Shown here piece by piece: positions 15,139 through 23,988 of a DNA stretch of 64,000 nucleotides. The notes below the pieces were generated by a model that saw only the letters and a program-made list of their open reading frames with translations, was not told the DNA's origin and made no database searches. Origin of the DNA: Tellurirhabdus rosea (lineage in GTDB: Bacteria > Bacteroidota > Bacteroidia > Cytophagales > Spirosomataceae); contig NZ_CP111085.1 in assembly GCF_026278345.1 (NCBI RefSeq), forward strand, positions 2,244,001-2,308,000, written 5' to 3'. The position numbers and the translations under genes were made by a program. The first letter of the stretch is position 1; the number at the start of each line of letters is the position of its first letter.

Positions 15139-17547
15139 GTGATTGTAAACGAATCAATAAGCGAAACCGACCTTCTGACGCGTGAAAAAATTTTGCGCGA
15201 CTACCGCCTGGCCTCGGAAAGCCGTCAGGCAAGTCTCCTCGGGCGTCGGGAAGTGATGGGTGGCCGGGCTAAATTCGGCATTTTCGGCGATGGAAAGGAG
15301 CTTCCGCAGCTGGCGGCAGCCACCGCTTTCCGGCGCGGCGATTTCCGTTCAGGATACTACCGGGACCAAACCTTCGTGGCGGCCACGGGCCAACTAACCT
15401 GGACCGAGTTCTTTGCCCAGCTTTACGCCCATACGGACGTGGAAGCGGACCCGCACTCGGCCGGTCGGCAGATGAACGGCCATTACGCCACCCGCTGGCT
15501 CGACGAAGCCGGTCAGTGGCGGACACAGACCGAATTTTACAATTCCGTCAGCGACATCGCCCCTACCGCCGGTCAGCTTCCGCGCGCGCTCGGCCTCGCC
15601 TACGCCTCGAAACTGTACCGTCAGAATCCGGATTTACATACTAGGATGCAGTTTTCGCGTCAGGGTAACGAAATTGTTTTCGGAACCATCGGCGACGCTT
15701 CCACCTCGCAGGGCATGTTCTGGGAAACCATGAATGCCGCGGGCGTGCTGCAGGTGCCCCTGCTGATGTCGGTCTGGGACGACGGCTACGGCATCTCCGT
15801 CCCGATTGAATACCAGACGACCAAAGCGAGCATTTCCAAAGCACTGGCCGGTTTTCAGCGGGACGAAAAAGACAAAGGCTTCGAAATCCTGACCGTAATG
15901 GCCTGGGATTATACCGCTTTGATTGAAACTTACCAGAAGGCGGCCCGAATCTGCCGGGAAGAACATGTTCCGGTGCTCGTACACGTGCAGCAGGTGACGC
16001 AGCCGCAGGGCCATTCAACCTCCGGCTCCCACGAACGCTACAAATCCAAAGACCGCCTGACCTGGGAAAAAGAGCACGACTGCAACCGGCAGTTCCGGCT
16101 CTGGATTCTGGAAAACGGCTACGCCACGCCCGACGAACTCGACCGCATCGAGCGGGAGGCCGCCCAGGTCGTCAAGCAGGCCAAACAGGACGCCTGGGGT
16201 GCCTACGTCGCCTCCATGAAAGGCGATTTCGACGAGGCCATGACGCTGCTCCAGCAGGCTATCGAATCGTCGGCCAATGCCGGCGCCATTGCCGCCCTCC
16301 GCGAGCAGCTCCGCCAGACGCACACGCCGCTGCGCCGGGATGCGGTAGCGGCCGTGCGCAAAGCCCTGCGTCATCTGCGGGGCGAAAACAGCCCGGCCCG
16401 GCAGGGACTGCTGGCCTGGGTCGAGCGCAACAAGCTTGAAAACGAAGACCGTTTCAGCTCGCACCTCTACAGCCCGTACGCGTCCTCGCCGATGAATGTG
16501 GCGGCCGTTCCGGCGGAGTACGGCGCCGAAAGCCCGGTCGTTGATGCCTACCAGCTCATGCAGCGTTACTTCGACAGCCTGTTCAGCCGCGACGCCCGCG
16601 TGCTGGCGATGGGAGAAGACGTGGGCCAGATCGGCGACGTGAACCAGGGCTTCGCGGGCTTGCAGGATAAATTCGGCAAGCTCCGGATTACAGATACGGG
16701 CATTCGCGAAACCACCATCGTCGGGCAGGGAATCGGCCTGGCCATGCGCGGTCTGCGGCCCATCGTCGAGATTCAGTACTTCGATTATATTTTTTACGCG
16801 CTGGCCACCCTGACCGACGATCTGGCGACGCTGCGTTACCGCACCAAAAGCGGGCAGATTGCGCCGGTCATCGTCCGGACGCGGGGCCACCGCCTGGAAG
16901 GCATCTGGCATTCCGGTTCGCCCATGGGGGCCATGCTCAACAGCCTCCGGGGCCTGCACGTGCTGGTGCCCCGCAACATGACCCAGGCCGCCGGTTTCTA
17001 CAACACGCTCATGCAGGGCGACGATCCGGCGCTCGTCATCGAGCCCCTGAACGGCTACCGCCTCAAGGAGCGTCTGCCCGAGAACCTCGACACAATGTGC
17101 GTTCCGCTGGGCGTTCCGCAAATTCTGCGCGAGGGCACGGACGTCACCATCGTCACCTACGGCTCCATGTGCCGCGTGGTGCTGGAAGCCGCCGAGCAGT
17201 TGCAGTCGTTCGGCATCAGCATCGAGGTCATCGACGTGCAGTCGCTGCTGCCTTTCGACATTCATCACTCCATCATCGAATCGGTTAAGAAAACCAACCG
17301 GGTGCTTTTTGCCGACGAGGACTTCCCCGGCGGAGCTTCGGCCTACATGATGCAGAAAGTGGTGGAAGAGCAAAATGCGTACCGCTGGCTGGATTCGGCA
17401 CCGCGCACGCTGACGGCTCAGGCCCACCGTCCGGCCTACGGCTCCGACGGGGATTATTTCTCAAAACCGGGCGCGGAGGACGTATTCGACGCCGTTTACG
17501 AGATGATGCGGGAAGCCGAACCGGCCCGTTTTCCGGAATTATATTAA
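15139..17547 (+). CDS. 2-oxoacid dehydrogenase E1, fused alpha and beta subunits
   Basis: 802 residues joining an E1-alpha domain (about 30-390) and an E1-beta domain (about 460-800). The alpha part has the thiamine-diphosphate motif GTIGDASTSQGMFWETMNAA (about 178-197) and the His-rich GHSTSGSHERY loop. The beta part has VLAMGEDVGQIGDVNQGF, DTGIRETTIVGQGIGLAMRGLRPIVEIQYFDY and RTRGHRLEGIWHSGSPMG. Such fusions act in branched-chain 2-oxoacid or pyruvate dehydrogenase complexes; E2 and E3 are not in the window. The start is GTG at 15139; no good ATG lies nearby. The divergent region 14895-15138 holds nothing else that I recognise. Confidence 0.92.
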   Translation: MIVNESISETDLLTREKILRDYRLASESRQASLLGRREVMGGRAKFGIFGDGKELPQLAAATAFRRGDFRSGYYRDQTFVAATGQLTWTEFFAQLYAHTDVEADPHSAGRQMNGHYATRWLDEAGQWRTQTEFYNSVSDIAPTAGQLPRALGLAYASKLYRQNPDLHTRMQFSRQGNEIVFGTIGDASTSQGMFWETMNAAGVLQVPLLMSVWDDGYGISVPIEYQTTKASISKALAGFQRDEKDKGFEILTVMAWDYTALIETYQKAARICREEHVPVLVHVQQVTQPQGHSTSGSHERYKSKDRLTWEKEHDCNRQFRLWILENGYATPDELDRIEREAAQVVKQAKQDAWGAYVASMKGDFDEAMTLLQQAIESSANAGAIAALREQLRQTHTPLRRDAVAAVRKALRHLRGENSPARQGLLAWVERNKLENEDRFSSHLYSPYASSPMNVAAVPAEYGAESPVVDAYQLMQRYFDSLFSRDARVLAMGEDVGQIGDVNQGFAGLQDKFGKLRITDTGIRETTIVGQGIGLAMRGLRPIVEIQYFDYIFYALATLTDDLATLRYRTKSGQIAPVIVRTRGHRLEGIWHSGSPMGAMLNSLRGLHVLVPRNMTQAAGFYNTLMQGDDPALVIEPLNGYRLKERLPENLDTMCVPLGVPQILREGTDVTIVTYGSMCRVVLEAAEQLQSFGISIEVIDVQSLLPFDIHHSIIESVKKTNRVLFADEDFPGGASAYMMQKVVEEQNAYRWLDSAPRTLTAQAHRPAYGSDGDYFSKPGAEDVFDAVYEMMREAEPARFPELY

Positions 17548-17570
17548 GGGCAAAAGAGTTTTCACGAAGG

Positions 17571-17637
17571 GGACGCTGGGCTAAACACCGGGAACGCTGT
17601 TATTTTCACGGCGAACTCTGCGTTTAGCGTAGCGTCC
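17571..17637. repeat. imperfect inverted repeat upstream of nuoI
   Basis: GGACGCTGGGCTAAAC (17571-17586) pairs with GTTTAGCGTAGCGTCC (17622-17637) with two mismatches. Related words (CTCTGCGTTTA, GCGTCCTCTGCGTTTA) recur in the right half. It fills most of the gap between the E1 gene and nuoI. Confidence 0.6.
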
Positions 17638-17653
17638 TCTGCGTTTAAACCGC

Positions 17654-17661
17654 TACTTTTG
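17654..17661 (+). promoter_or_regulatory. Bacteroidota -7 element for nuoI, giving a nearly leaderless transcript
   Basis: TACTTTTG matches TAnnTTTG. It ends only 7 nt before the nuoI ATG at 17669, so transcription would start at or within a base or two of the start codon. Confidence 0.55.
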
Positions 17662-17668
17662 CACCGAA

Positions 17669-19234
17669 ATGACTCAATATTTCAAAGATATACAGGAAGG
17701 AATCCGCACCTCGGTGGCCGGACTCAGGCTTACCCTCCGCCATTTGTGGCAGGCGCGGCAGAGCCGCAGGCCGATCAATGTGCAGGATGCGTCCTATTTT
17801 GATCAGGATACCGGCATCGTCACGCTCCAGTATCCGTTCCAGACGATTCCCATTCCCGACAACGGCCGCTACCGGCTGCACAACGAAATCGACGACTGCA
17901 TTGTCTGCGACAAGTGCGCCAAAATCTGCCCGGTAGACTGCATCAGCATCGAAGCCATCAAGGCCACCGAAGAAATCGGCAAAGCCTCCGACGGCTCGCC
18001 CATCCGGCTGTATGCGGGTAAGTTCGACATCGACATGGCCAAATGCTGCTACTGCGGCCTTTGCACGACCGTCTGCCCGACCGAATGCCTGACGATGACG
18101 AAGACGTTCGATTACAGCGAATTCGACATCCGGAACATGACGTACCACTTCACCAACCTCGCCCCCGAGCAGGCCGAGGAGAAGCGGGAGTTGTACGAGC
18201 AGTTTATGCGGGAAAAAGAAGAATTCAAGGCGAAACAGGCCGCCGAGAAAGCCGCCGCATCGGCCGCCGCCGCGAAAACAGTACCGGCCGAAGAAGCGCC
18301 CGCCGCCCCGAAGCGTCCGGTTTTCCGCCCCGGCATGAAACCCGGCGCGGCTCCCAAACCCGCCGAAGCCGAAACGCCCACCGCTCCGGAACCGCCCCAG
18401 GCTCCCGAAGAGGCACCCAAACCGGCGGCCCGGCCCGCTTTCCGGCCGTCGATGAAGCCCGGGGCGGCCCCGAAAACGGACGAGCCGACCACCGTGCCGA
18501 ATGAAGCCGGGGTGGTCATTCCGGTCGATGACCCGAAGCCGATCGAAGGCCACCGTTCGCCCAGTTCGACGCCCGAGGACCCGCGTCCTTCCCAGGCGAC
18601 TCCGGATGAGGCCGAAAAGATTGCGACCGAAGCGGCCCGGCCCGCCGCCCGACCGGCTTTCCGCCCGTCGATGAAACCGGCGATCCCCCAACCCGCCGCC
18701 GCGGACGAACCCAAAGCGGAAGCCGCACCGCCGTCCGAAGCCCCCCCGGCACCGGCACCCCGACCGGCTTTCCGCCCGACGATGAAGCCGAAAGCCGGTA
18801 CGCCGGAACCGACGGCCCCGGAGTCCGTTCCGGCCGAACCGACACCCTTGGAAGAACCCAAGGCAGAAACCGGGCCGACGACCCAGCCGGAAGAACCCAA
18901 AGCCGCCGCTCCGAAGCCAGCTTTCCGGCCGACGATGAAGCCCAAACCGGCGGCACCCGACCCGGCCCCTCCGACCGAAACGCCGAAGACGGAACCCGAA
19001 GCGGCTTCTCCCGCCGAAGAGCTGAAAGCGGCCGCGCCCAAACCGGCGTTCCAGCCGACGATGAAGCCCAAACCGGCGGCAGAGAGCCCGGCGGCGGCTT
19101 CTGTGCCCGAACCGGAGCAACCCGCAGAACCGGAGCCACCCAAAGCGGCTTCACCGCGTCCGGCGTTCCGGCCGACGATGAAGCCGAAGCCCGCCACGCC
19201 CGACCAACCGGAGCAGCCCTCCGACGAATCCTAG
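17669..19234 (+). CDS. nuoI: NADH-quinone oxidoreductase subunit I with a long repetitive tail
   Basis: 521 residues; ordinary NuoI has about 150-200. Residues 1-160 are the complex I subunit carrying two 4Fe-4S clusters: C77-I-V-C80-D-K-C83-A-K-I-C87-P and C126/C127-Y-C129-G-L-C132-T-T-V-C136-P. It passes electrons within the peripheral arm. Residues 165-200 form a charged helix, and 205-521 is a Pro/Ala/Glu/Lys-rich tail with seven copies of (R/K)PxF(R/Q)PxMKP, at about 216, 255, 328, 365, 416, 458 and 497. The tail is in frame with the same base composition, so it is a real extension. It starts the nuoI-J-K group. Confidence 0.93.
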   Translation: MTQYFKDIQEGIRTSVAGLRLTLRHLWQARQSRRPINVQDASYFDQDTGIVTLQYPFQTIPIPDNGRYRLHNEIDDCIVCDKCAKICPVDCISIEAIKATEEIGKASDGSPIRLYAGKFDIDMAKCCYCGLCTTVCPTECLTMTKTFDYSEFDIRNMTYHFTNLAPEQAEEKRELYEQFMREKEEFKAKQAAEKAAASAAAAKTVPAEEAPAAPKRPVFRPGMKPGAAPKPAEAETPTAPEPPQAPEEAPKPAARPAFRPSMKPGAAPKTDEPTTVPNEAGVVIPVDDPKPIEGHRSPSSTPEDPRPSQATPDEAEKIATEAARPAARPAFRPSMKPAIPQPAAADEPKAEAAPPSEAPPAPAPRPAFRPTMKPKAGTPEPTAPESVPAEPTPLEEPKAETGPTTQPEEPKAAAPKPAFRPTMKPKPAAPDPAPPTETPKTEPEAASPAEELKAAAPKPAFQPTMKPKPAAESPAAASVPEPEQPAEPEPPKAASPRPAFRPTMKPKPATPDQPEQPSDES

Positions 19235-19259
19235 TTTATCCATGTAATCAGCGTCAATC

Positions 19260-19802
19260 GTGGTTCAGATTATTTTTCTGCTTTTTGCCCTTCTTACCCT
19301 CGGCTCGGCGCTGGCGGTGCTGCTCACGCGGAATGTGCTGTATGCGGCGTTTTTCCTGCTGCTAACCCTGCTGGGCGTGGCGGGCCTGTTTGTGCTCGCC
19401 GGAGCGGATTTTCTGGCCGTGGCGCAGGTGATGATCTACGTCGGCGGTGTTCTGGTCCTGATCATTTTCGGGGTGATGCTGACCCACAAGCGGCCATCGG
19501 CGAACGATTCGGCGTCCAAACCAAACTACATTCTGACCCGGCACCGGGGCTGGTTCTGGCCGCTGCTGACGGCGCTGGGCCTTTTCTGGGCGCTGTACAG
19601 CCTGCTTGTCCGGGCCAACTTCGTGCTGTTCAACCGGGAGGCCGTCTGGCAGCAGACCCCGGAACTGATCGGCCGCCAGTTGATGACCGAGTTCAGTCTG
19701 CCCTTCGAACTGGCGGGTCTGCTGCTGCTGGTAGCGCTCATCGGAGCGGCCACGCTGGCGGCGGGTGCCCGCGTTAACCCCACCAACGATGGAAGTCATT
19801 AA
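19260..19802 (+). CDS. nuoJ: NADH-quinone oxidoreductase subunit J
   Basis: 180 residues with five hydrophobic segments. The conserved NuoJ region is VLYAAFFLLLTLLGVAGLFVLAGADFLAVAQVMIYVGGVLVLIIFGVML (about 26-74), where the third helix carries the pi-bulge Tyr-Val-Gly-Gly. It is part of the membrane arm of proton-pumping complex I. The start is GTG at 19260. Its last 14 bases overlap the start of nuoK, so the two are translationally coupled. Confidence 0.9.
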   Translation: MVQIIFLLFALLTLGSALAVLLTRNVLYAAFFLLLTLLGVAGLFVLAGADFLAVAQVMIYVGGVLVLIIFGVMLTHKRPSANDSASKPNYILTRHRGWFWPLLTALGLFWALYSLLVRANFVLFNREAVWQQTPELIGRQLMTEFSLPFELAGLLLLVALIGAATLAAGARVNPTNDGSH

Positions 19803-20100
19803 TCCCGGATATTACCTGCTCATCAGCGCGGCCCTGTTCAGCATCGGACTGGCCATTGTGGTCATCAAACGCCACGCGATCATGGTCCTGATGGGCATCG
19901 AGCTCATGCTGAACGCCGTGAACCTCAACCTGATCGCCTTCAGCCAGTACGATCCCGACCGGCTGCAGGGGCAGATGCTGGCGCTGTTTGTCATGATTGT
20001 AGCCGCCGCCGAAGCCGCCGTGGCCCTGGCCATCATCCTGCAGGTCCACAAGCACTTTCGGACGGTACAGCTGGATGAAATCAGCGAAATGAAGAAATAA
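19789..20100 (+). CDS. nuoK: NADH-quinone oxidoreductase subunit K
   Basis: 103 residues from the ATG at 19789 (MEVINPGYYLLISAALFSIG), the usual NuoK length. Three transmembrane helices. The conserved membrane glutamates are visible in GIELMLNAVNLNLIAF (about 38-53) and AAAEAAVALAIIL (about 70-82), both needed for proton pumping. It overlaps the end of nuoJ by 14 bp. In this genome the next plus-strand gene is an oxygenase, not nuoL. Confidence 0.93.
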   Translation: MEVINPGYYLLISAALFSIGLAIVVIKRHAIMVLMGIELMLNAVNLNLIAFSQYDPDRLQGQMLALFVMIVAAAEAAVALAIILQVHKHFRTVQLDEISEMKK

Positions 20101-20146
20101 ACGCGTTGACTTTCCGCGCGGAACCGGCCGCGAAATCCCCTCAGCC

Positions 20147-20761
20147 ATGCTCACTTTGGAAGATAAATTCGAACGCCTCATCGACGGTATTCTGGAACAG
20201 GGCTACGGCGTGCTCGACGGTTTTTTATCGCCGGACGAAGTAGCCGCCCTGACCCGAACGCTGCGCCAGCGCCACCAGGACGGCGCGTTCAGGCCCGCCG
20301 GTATCGGCAATCAGCAGGTGACGGTCGAAACGGCCATCCGCGGCGACGAAATCTGCTGGCTCGACGCCGAAAACGCCCTGCCGGAAGAACAGCAGTACCT
20401 CGACCGCCTCCAGAGTCTGGTCGATTACCTCAACCGGACGTGTTACCTCGGCCTGCAGGACGGAGAAATTCATTACGCCCTCTACCCCGCCGGTACGTTT
20501 TACAAACGCCACCTCGACCGCTTCCGGACGGATTCGCGGCGACGTATGTCCGTTATCTGTTACCTCAATACGGACTGGCAGGAAGCCGACGGCGGGCAAC
20601 TGGTAGTTTACAAAGCCGGTCCGGACGGAGCCGAAGAGGCCATCAGCCTGCTGCCGCTCGGCGGGCGGCTGGTCTGCTTCGAGAGCGATAAGCTGGAGCA
20701 CGAAGTCAAACCGGCTACCCGCGAGCGCATCAGCCTGACAGGCTGGCTCAGAACCCGTTAG
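20147..20761 (+). CDS. 2-oxoglutarate/Fe(II) oxygenase, prolyl-4-hydroxylase-like
   Basis: 204 residues. The iron ligands of the double-stranded beta-helix fold are visible: the HxD motif in FYKRHLDRF (about 125-127) and the distal His in KLEHEVKPATRERISLTGW (about 186), followed by the Arg that binds 2-oxoglutarate. The ending (ERISLTGWLRTR) is typical of the P4H/SM-20-like subfamily. The substrate is unknown; protein hydroxylation is possible. It sits 46 bp after nuoK on the same strand, and its stop overlaps by 4 bp the stop of a convergent, unrelated oxygenase of the same cofactor class. Confidence 0.83.
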   Translation: MLTLEDKFERLIDGILEQGYGVLDGFLSPDEVAALTRTLRQRHQDGAFRPAGIGNQQVTVETAIRGDEICWLDAENALPEEQQYLDRLQSLVDYLNRTCYLGLQDGEIHYALYPAGTFYKRHLDRFRTDSRRRMSVICYLNTDWQEADGGQLVVYKAGPDGAEEAISLLPLGGRLVCFESDKLEHEVKPATRERISLTGWLRTR

Positions 20762-21735
20762 CGCTTCAGGATTTTCTTGACCGGCGCCGGAATTAGCCGG
20801 GACAGTGACAGCAGCGTCTTCGGCACCGTAAAACGCAGCGGATAGCCTTCGTGCGCCTGGTTCAGGGTCTGGTCCATGTACTTGTTTTCGACCACTTTCC
20901 GCGTGGCGATGTTCATGATCTGGCGAATGAACAGTTTGTCGAGCGTGGCGTCGGAACGGAGCGGCGTATAGTATACGCAGTCTTCGAAAAAATAATGCGT
21001 TACCTGGCTGTAGCGGGTCGCGCCGGGGGTTTTGATCTTCTCGCCGCCGTGCAGCAGGTTGGCCGACCAGATGATGGCCTGCCCTTTTTTCATGTTCAGG
21101 ATGGATTTTTTCAACCCTTGCGCCTGAATCATGTCCTCCAGAAAATCTTCGTATTTAATGTACGTCTTACCGTAAACTTCCTCAATGGTCTGGGCCGTAG
21201 TGCCTTTCAGGCCCATGTCCACGAGGTCGTAGAAGGGCAGTTTTTGGCTGCCGGGATAGTAGTGCAGCGGCCCGTTGTCGTCCCGGACGTCTTCGAGCGC
21301 CACCCAGACACCGCACATGAACCGCTGAGGAATCGAGTGAAAGTGAATCGAATCGCTGTGTGTCCGCTGCTGCGTGCCGAGTTTGAAGTTCAGGGTCTGG
21401 AACGGGATCGGTTCGCGGCGGTACAGCACCCGGAGCAGATCCATCACCTTGGGCGCAATGGCGATCTGCCGCACGGCTTCCGCGTACGCCCACGCGTCCT
21501 GAATCCGCAGGTTGCTGGTGGCCAGATGTTTTTCTTCCAGAGAGGCAATCACTTCGTCGAGCACCGAAAAATCGATTTCGGGGTCAAAAACGACATACCC
21601 TTCTTCCGCAAATTGGGTGACCATTTTCTCCGTTTCCGGGTCAAGATTCGCACTTTTCAGTTCTTTCTTGAAGAACGGCGATTCGACCCAGGGCAAATTT
21701 ACCGTGTAGTTTTGGGGAAAGACAGCAGTAGGCAT
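20758..21735 (-). CDS. phytanoyl-CoA dioxygenase (PhyH) family protein
   Basis: 325 residues. PhyH fold with QRTHSDSIHFH (HxD, about 129-131), PLHYYPGSQKLPF, distal iron ligand in NLLHGGEKI (about 229) and Arg in TRYSQVTHYFFEDC. These enzymes use iron and 2-oxoglutarate to hydroxylate small molecules; this branch is often found in natural-product or lipid modification, but the substrate cannot be read. It is antisense within the complex I locus, between the nuoK-side oxygenase and nuoL. Confidence 0.85.
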   Translation of the reverse strand: MPTAVFPQNYTVNLPWVESPFFKKELKSANLDPETEKMVTQFAEEGYVVFDPEIDFSVLDEVIASLEEKHLATSNLRIQDAWAYAEAVRQIAIAPKVMDLLRVLYRREPIPFQTLNFKLGTQQRTHSDSIHFHSIPQRFMCGVWVALEDVRDDNGPLHYYPGSQKLPFYDLVDMGLKGTTAQTIEEVYGKTYIKYEDFLEDMIQAQGLKKSILNMKKGQAIIWSANLLHGGEKIKTPGATRYSQVTHYFFEDCVYYTPLRSDATLDKLFIRQIMNIATRKVVENKYMDQTLNQAHEGYPLRFTVPKTLLSLSRLIPAPVKKILKR

Positions 21736-21933
21736 GACAGTACAAATATTAACGTGGTTTAATAGGATACTTTAATAAAGATCAATTCTTTCATAAATAC
21801 CACTAAAACTAGCCAACAAAGTGTTGAAAATCTTGATGCTGGCTTACTTTTTCGTAAGCGGCAAAGAACAACAGGATTTGTTTTCGGGCGGTTATTCAAG
21901 ATATTTGCCCCACGAAACCGCTTCACCGCTTTG

Positions 21934-23988
21934 ATGCCTGACGAAAACCTGCTCCGTACGCTGCTTTGGACTATTCTGCTGCTTCCGTTTGTCCACGGAA
22001 TCGGCTGGCTGCTGGCGGGTCGGCGCTTTAATGCGGTGGCGGGCCTGGCCTCGGCGGTTCTGACGCTGGCGGGCCTCGCCCTGTCGGTGTGGGTGATGAT
22101 ACAGACGGGCCGTCAGCCGGTTACGCTGCGTACCGACTGGATTGCGCTCCAGGATTTTTCCCTGCCCATTGCCTTTCGCCTCGATTCGCTAACGTTGCTG
22201 ATGCTGGGGGTTGTGCATTTTATCGCCCTGCTCGTCCAGCTGTATTCCACCTCGTATCTGCACGACGAGCCGGACAAAAACCGTTATTTCGGCTTTCTGG
22301 GCGTTTTTGTCGGGTCCATGCTCGGAATTGTGCTGGCCGGAAACCTGATTGGCCTGTATATTTTCTGGGAACTGGTGGGCCTTTCGTCCTACCTGCTGAT
22401 CGGTTTCTGGTTCCGGAAACCCGAAGCCGCCGCCGCCGCCAAGAAAGCCTTCGTCATGAACCGGATTGGCGACGCCGGGTTTCTGATCGGTATTTTTCTG
22501 GTCTACTACACCTACGGCAGCACCGAATTTTCGGAAGTCCTCGACCAGCCGAACCTCGCCACGCCCTTCGCTACGCTGACGGGCCTTTGCCTCTTCTGCG
22601 GCTGCGTGGGCAAGTCCGCGCAGTTCCCGCTATCGACCTGGCTGCCCGACGCCATGGAAGGCCCCACGCCCGTTTCGGCCCTGATTCACGCCGCGACGAT
22701 GGTAGCGGCGGGGATTTTTCTGCTCGCCCGCATTCACCCGCTGCTGACGCCCGACGCCCTGACGGTCATCATCGTCATCGGCCTGATTACCATGCTGGTT
22801 TCGGCCTACAGCGCCGTTTTTCAGACCGACATCAAAAAAGTACTGGCGTATTCCACCGTCTCGCAGCTCGGCCTGATGGTGGTGGGCATGGGAACGGGCA
22901 ATGTTTCCGGCGCCCTTTTCCACCTGACGACCCACGCGTTTTTCAAGGCGGGGTTGTTTCTGGCGGCGGGTTCGGTCATCCACGGCGTCCATACGCAGGA
23001 TATGCGGCGGATGGGCGGGCTGCGCAAAGCCATGCCCGTGACCTTCATCGGCTACCTTGTCTGCGCGGCGGCCCTCGCCGGTGTCCCGCTGTTTTCGGGC
23101 TTTCTGTCCAAAGAAGCGCTGCTGACCGGCTCGTTCGACTGGGCGCAGAACCGCTCGGGCGGGGCCATACTGGTTCCCGCGCTGGCGCTGATTTCGTCGG
23201 GGCTGACGGCCGTTTACATGGCCCGGCAGGCGCATCTGATCTTTTTTGGCAAATACCGGAACGTCGATCTGCCCTTTTCGCGGGTTCACGAATCGGACTG
23301 GCGCATGACCGGCCCGGTGGTGCTGCTGGCCGCCCTTTCCCTCGGACTGACTTTTTCCCGGAACCCGTTCTCGGCCACGGAAAGCTGGTTTTTCCGGCTT
23401 TTTGCGGAAAGCAACGCCTTCTCGGCGGGCGACGAGACGCTGGGGCTGGCCTATGAGCATCTCCTGATTGCGCTGGTTTCGGTCGGGGTGGTGACGGTCG
23501 GGCTGTTGACGGGCTATTTCCTGCCCGCGACCGACCCCAAATTGCCCGAAGTGCGGTTGCTGACGCCGGACCTGGCCCCCGCCGAACTGGCCGACCGCTG
23601 GGTGTTCCGGCCGTTCCATACGTTTGCGCGGCGGCTGCACCGCTTCGAGCGGCGGTTTATCTTCTGGTTCCGGAACCGGGAACTGCACCTGGATACGCTG
23701 CACTGGAAGGGCGTTATCCAGCCGGTGCTGACGTTTTCGGACGCTTTGTCGCGCTTCGACGCGAAGGTTGTCGATGGCCTGGTGCATCTGGTGGCGATGG
23801 GCAATGTGGTGGCGGCGCACGTCGTCGGCTGGCTCGACCGCAATCTGGTGGACGGGCTGGTCAACGGAGCGGCCTGGCTGGCGGGCCGTTTCGGGACGGC
23901 GGCGAGGCAGGTGCAAAGCGGGCGGGCGCAGTCGTACATCGTGGCGGCCGTTATGGGCCTGCTGCTGATCATCTGGTTGATACTGTAA
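21934..23988 (+). CDS. nuoL: NADH-quinone oxidoreductase subunit L
   Basis: 684 residues from the ATG at 21934 (a TTG just before it is not needed). Antiporter-like subunit with conserved FRLDSLTLLMLGVVHFIALLVQLYSTSYL, FWELVGLSSYLLIGFW (key Glu, about 145), the PTPVSALIHAATMVAAGIFLLAR motif (about 250) and TDIKKVLAYSTVSQLGLM (key Lys). The C-terminal part holds the lateral helix and final membrane helix. Its own promoter is possible (TTTG at 21877 and TATTTG at 21902), since two oxygenase genes and a 200-bp gap separate it from nuoK. A hairpin GCTTAC/GTAAGC lies at 21842-21859. Confidence 0.94.
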   Translation: MPDENLLRTLLWTILLLPFVHGIGWLLAGRRFNAVAGLASAVLTLAGLALSVWVMIQTGRQPVTLRTDWIALQDFSLPIAFRLDSLTLLMLGVVHFIALLVQLYSTSYLHDEPDKNRYFGFLGVFVGSMLGIVLAGNLIGLYIFWELVGLSSYLLIGFWFRKPEAAAAAKKAFVMNRIGDAGFLIGIFLVYYTYGSTEFSEVLDQPNLATPFATLTGLCLFCGCVGKSAQFPLSTWLPDAMEGPTPVSALIHAATMVAAGIFLLARIHPLLTPDALTVIIVIGLITMLVSAYSAVFQTDIKKVLAYSTVSQLGLMVVGMGTGNVSGALFHLTTHAFFKAGLFLAAGSVIHGVHTQDMRRMGGLRKAMPVTFIGYLVCAAALAGVPLFSGFLSKEALLTGSFDWAQNRSGGAILVPALALISSGLTAVYMARQAHLIFFGKYRNVDLPFSRVHESDWRMTGPVVLLAALSLGLTFSRNPFSATESWFFRLFAESNAFSAGDETLGLAYEHLLIALVSVGVVTVGLLTGYFLPATDPKLPEVRLLTPDLAPAELADRWVFRPFHTFARRLHRFERRFIFWFRNRELHLDTLHWKGVIQPVLTFSDALSRFDAKVVDGLVHLVAMGNVVAAHVVGWLDRNLVDGLVNGAAWLAGRFGTAARQVQSGRAQSYIVAAVMGLLLIIWLIL

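Noticed and set aside
16015-17427. 470-residue minus-strand open frame
   Set aside because: Shadow of the fused E1 dehydrogenase, whose thiamine and beta-domain motifs are clear.
17645-19120. 491-residue minus-strand open frame opposite nuoI
   Set aside because: It is Gly/Arg/Phe-rich only because it is antisense to the repetitive Pro/Ala NuoI tail.
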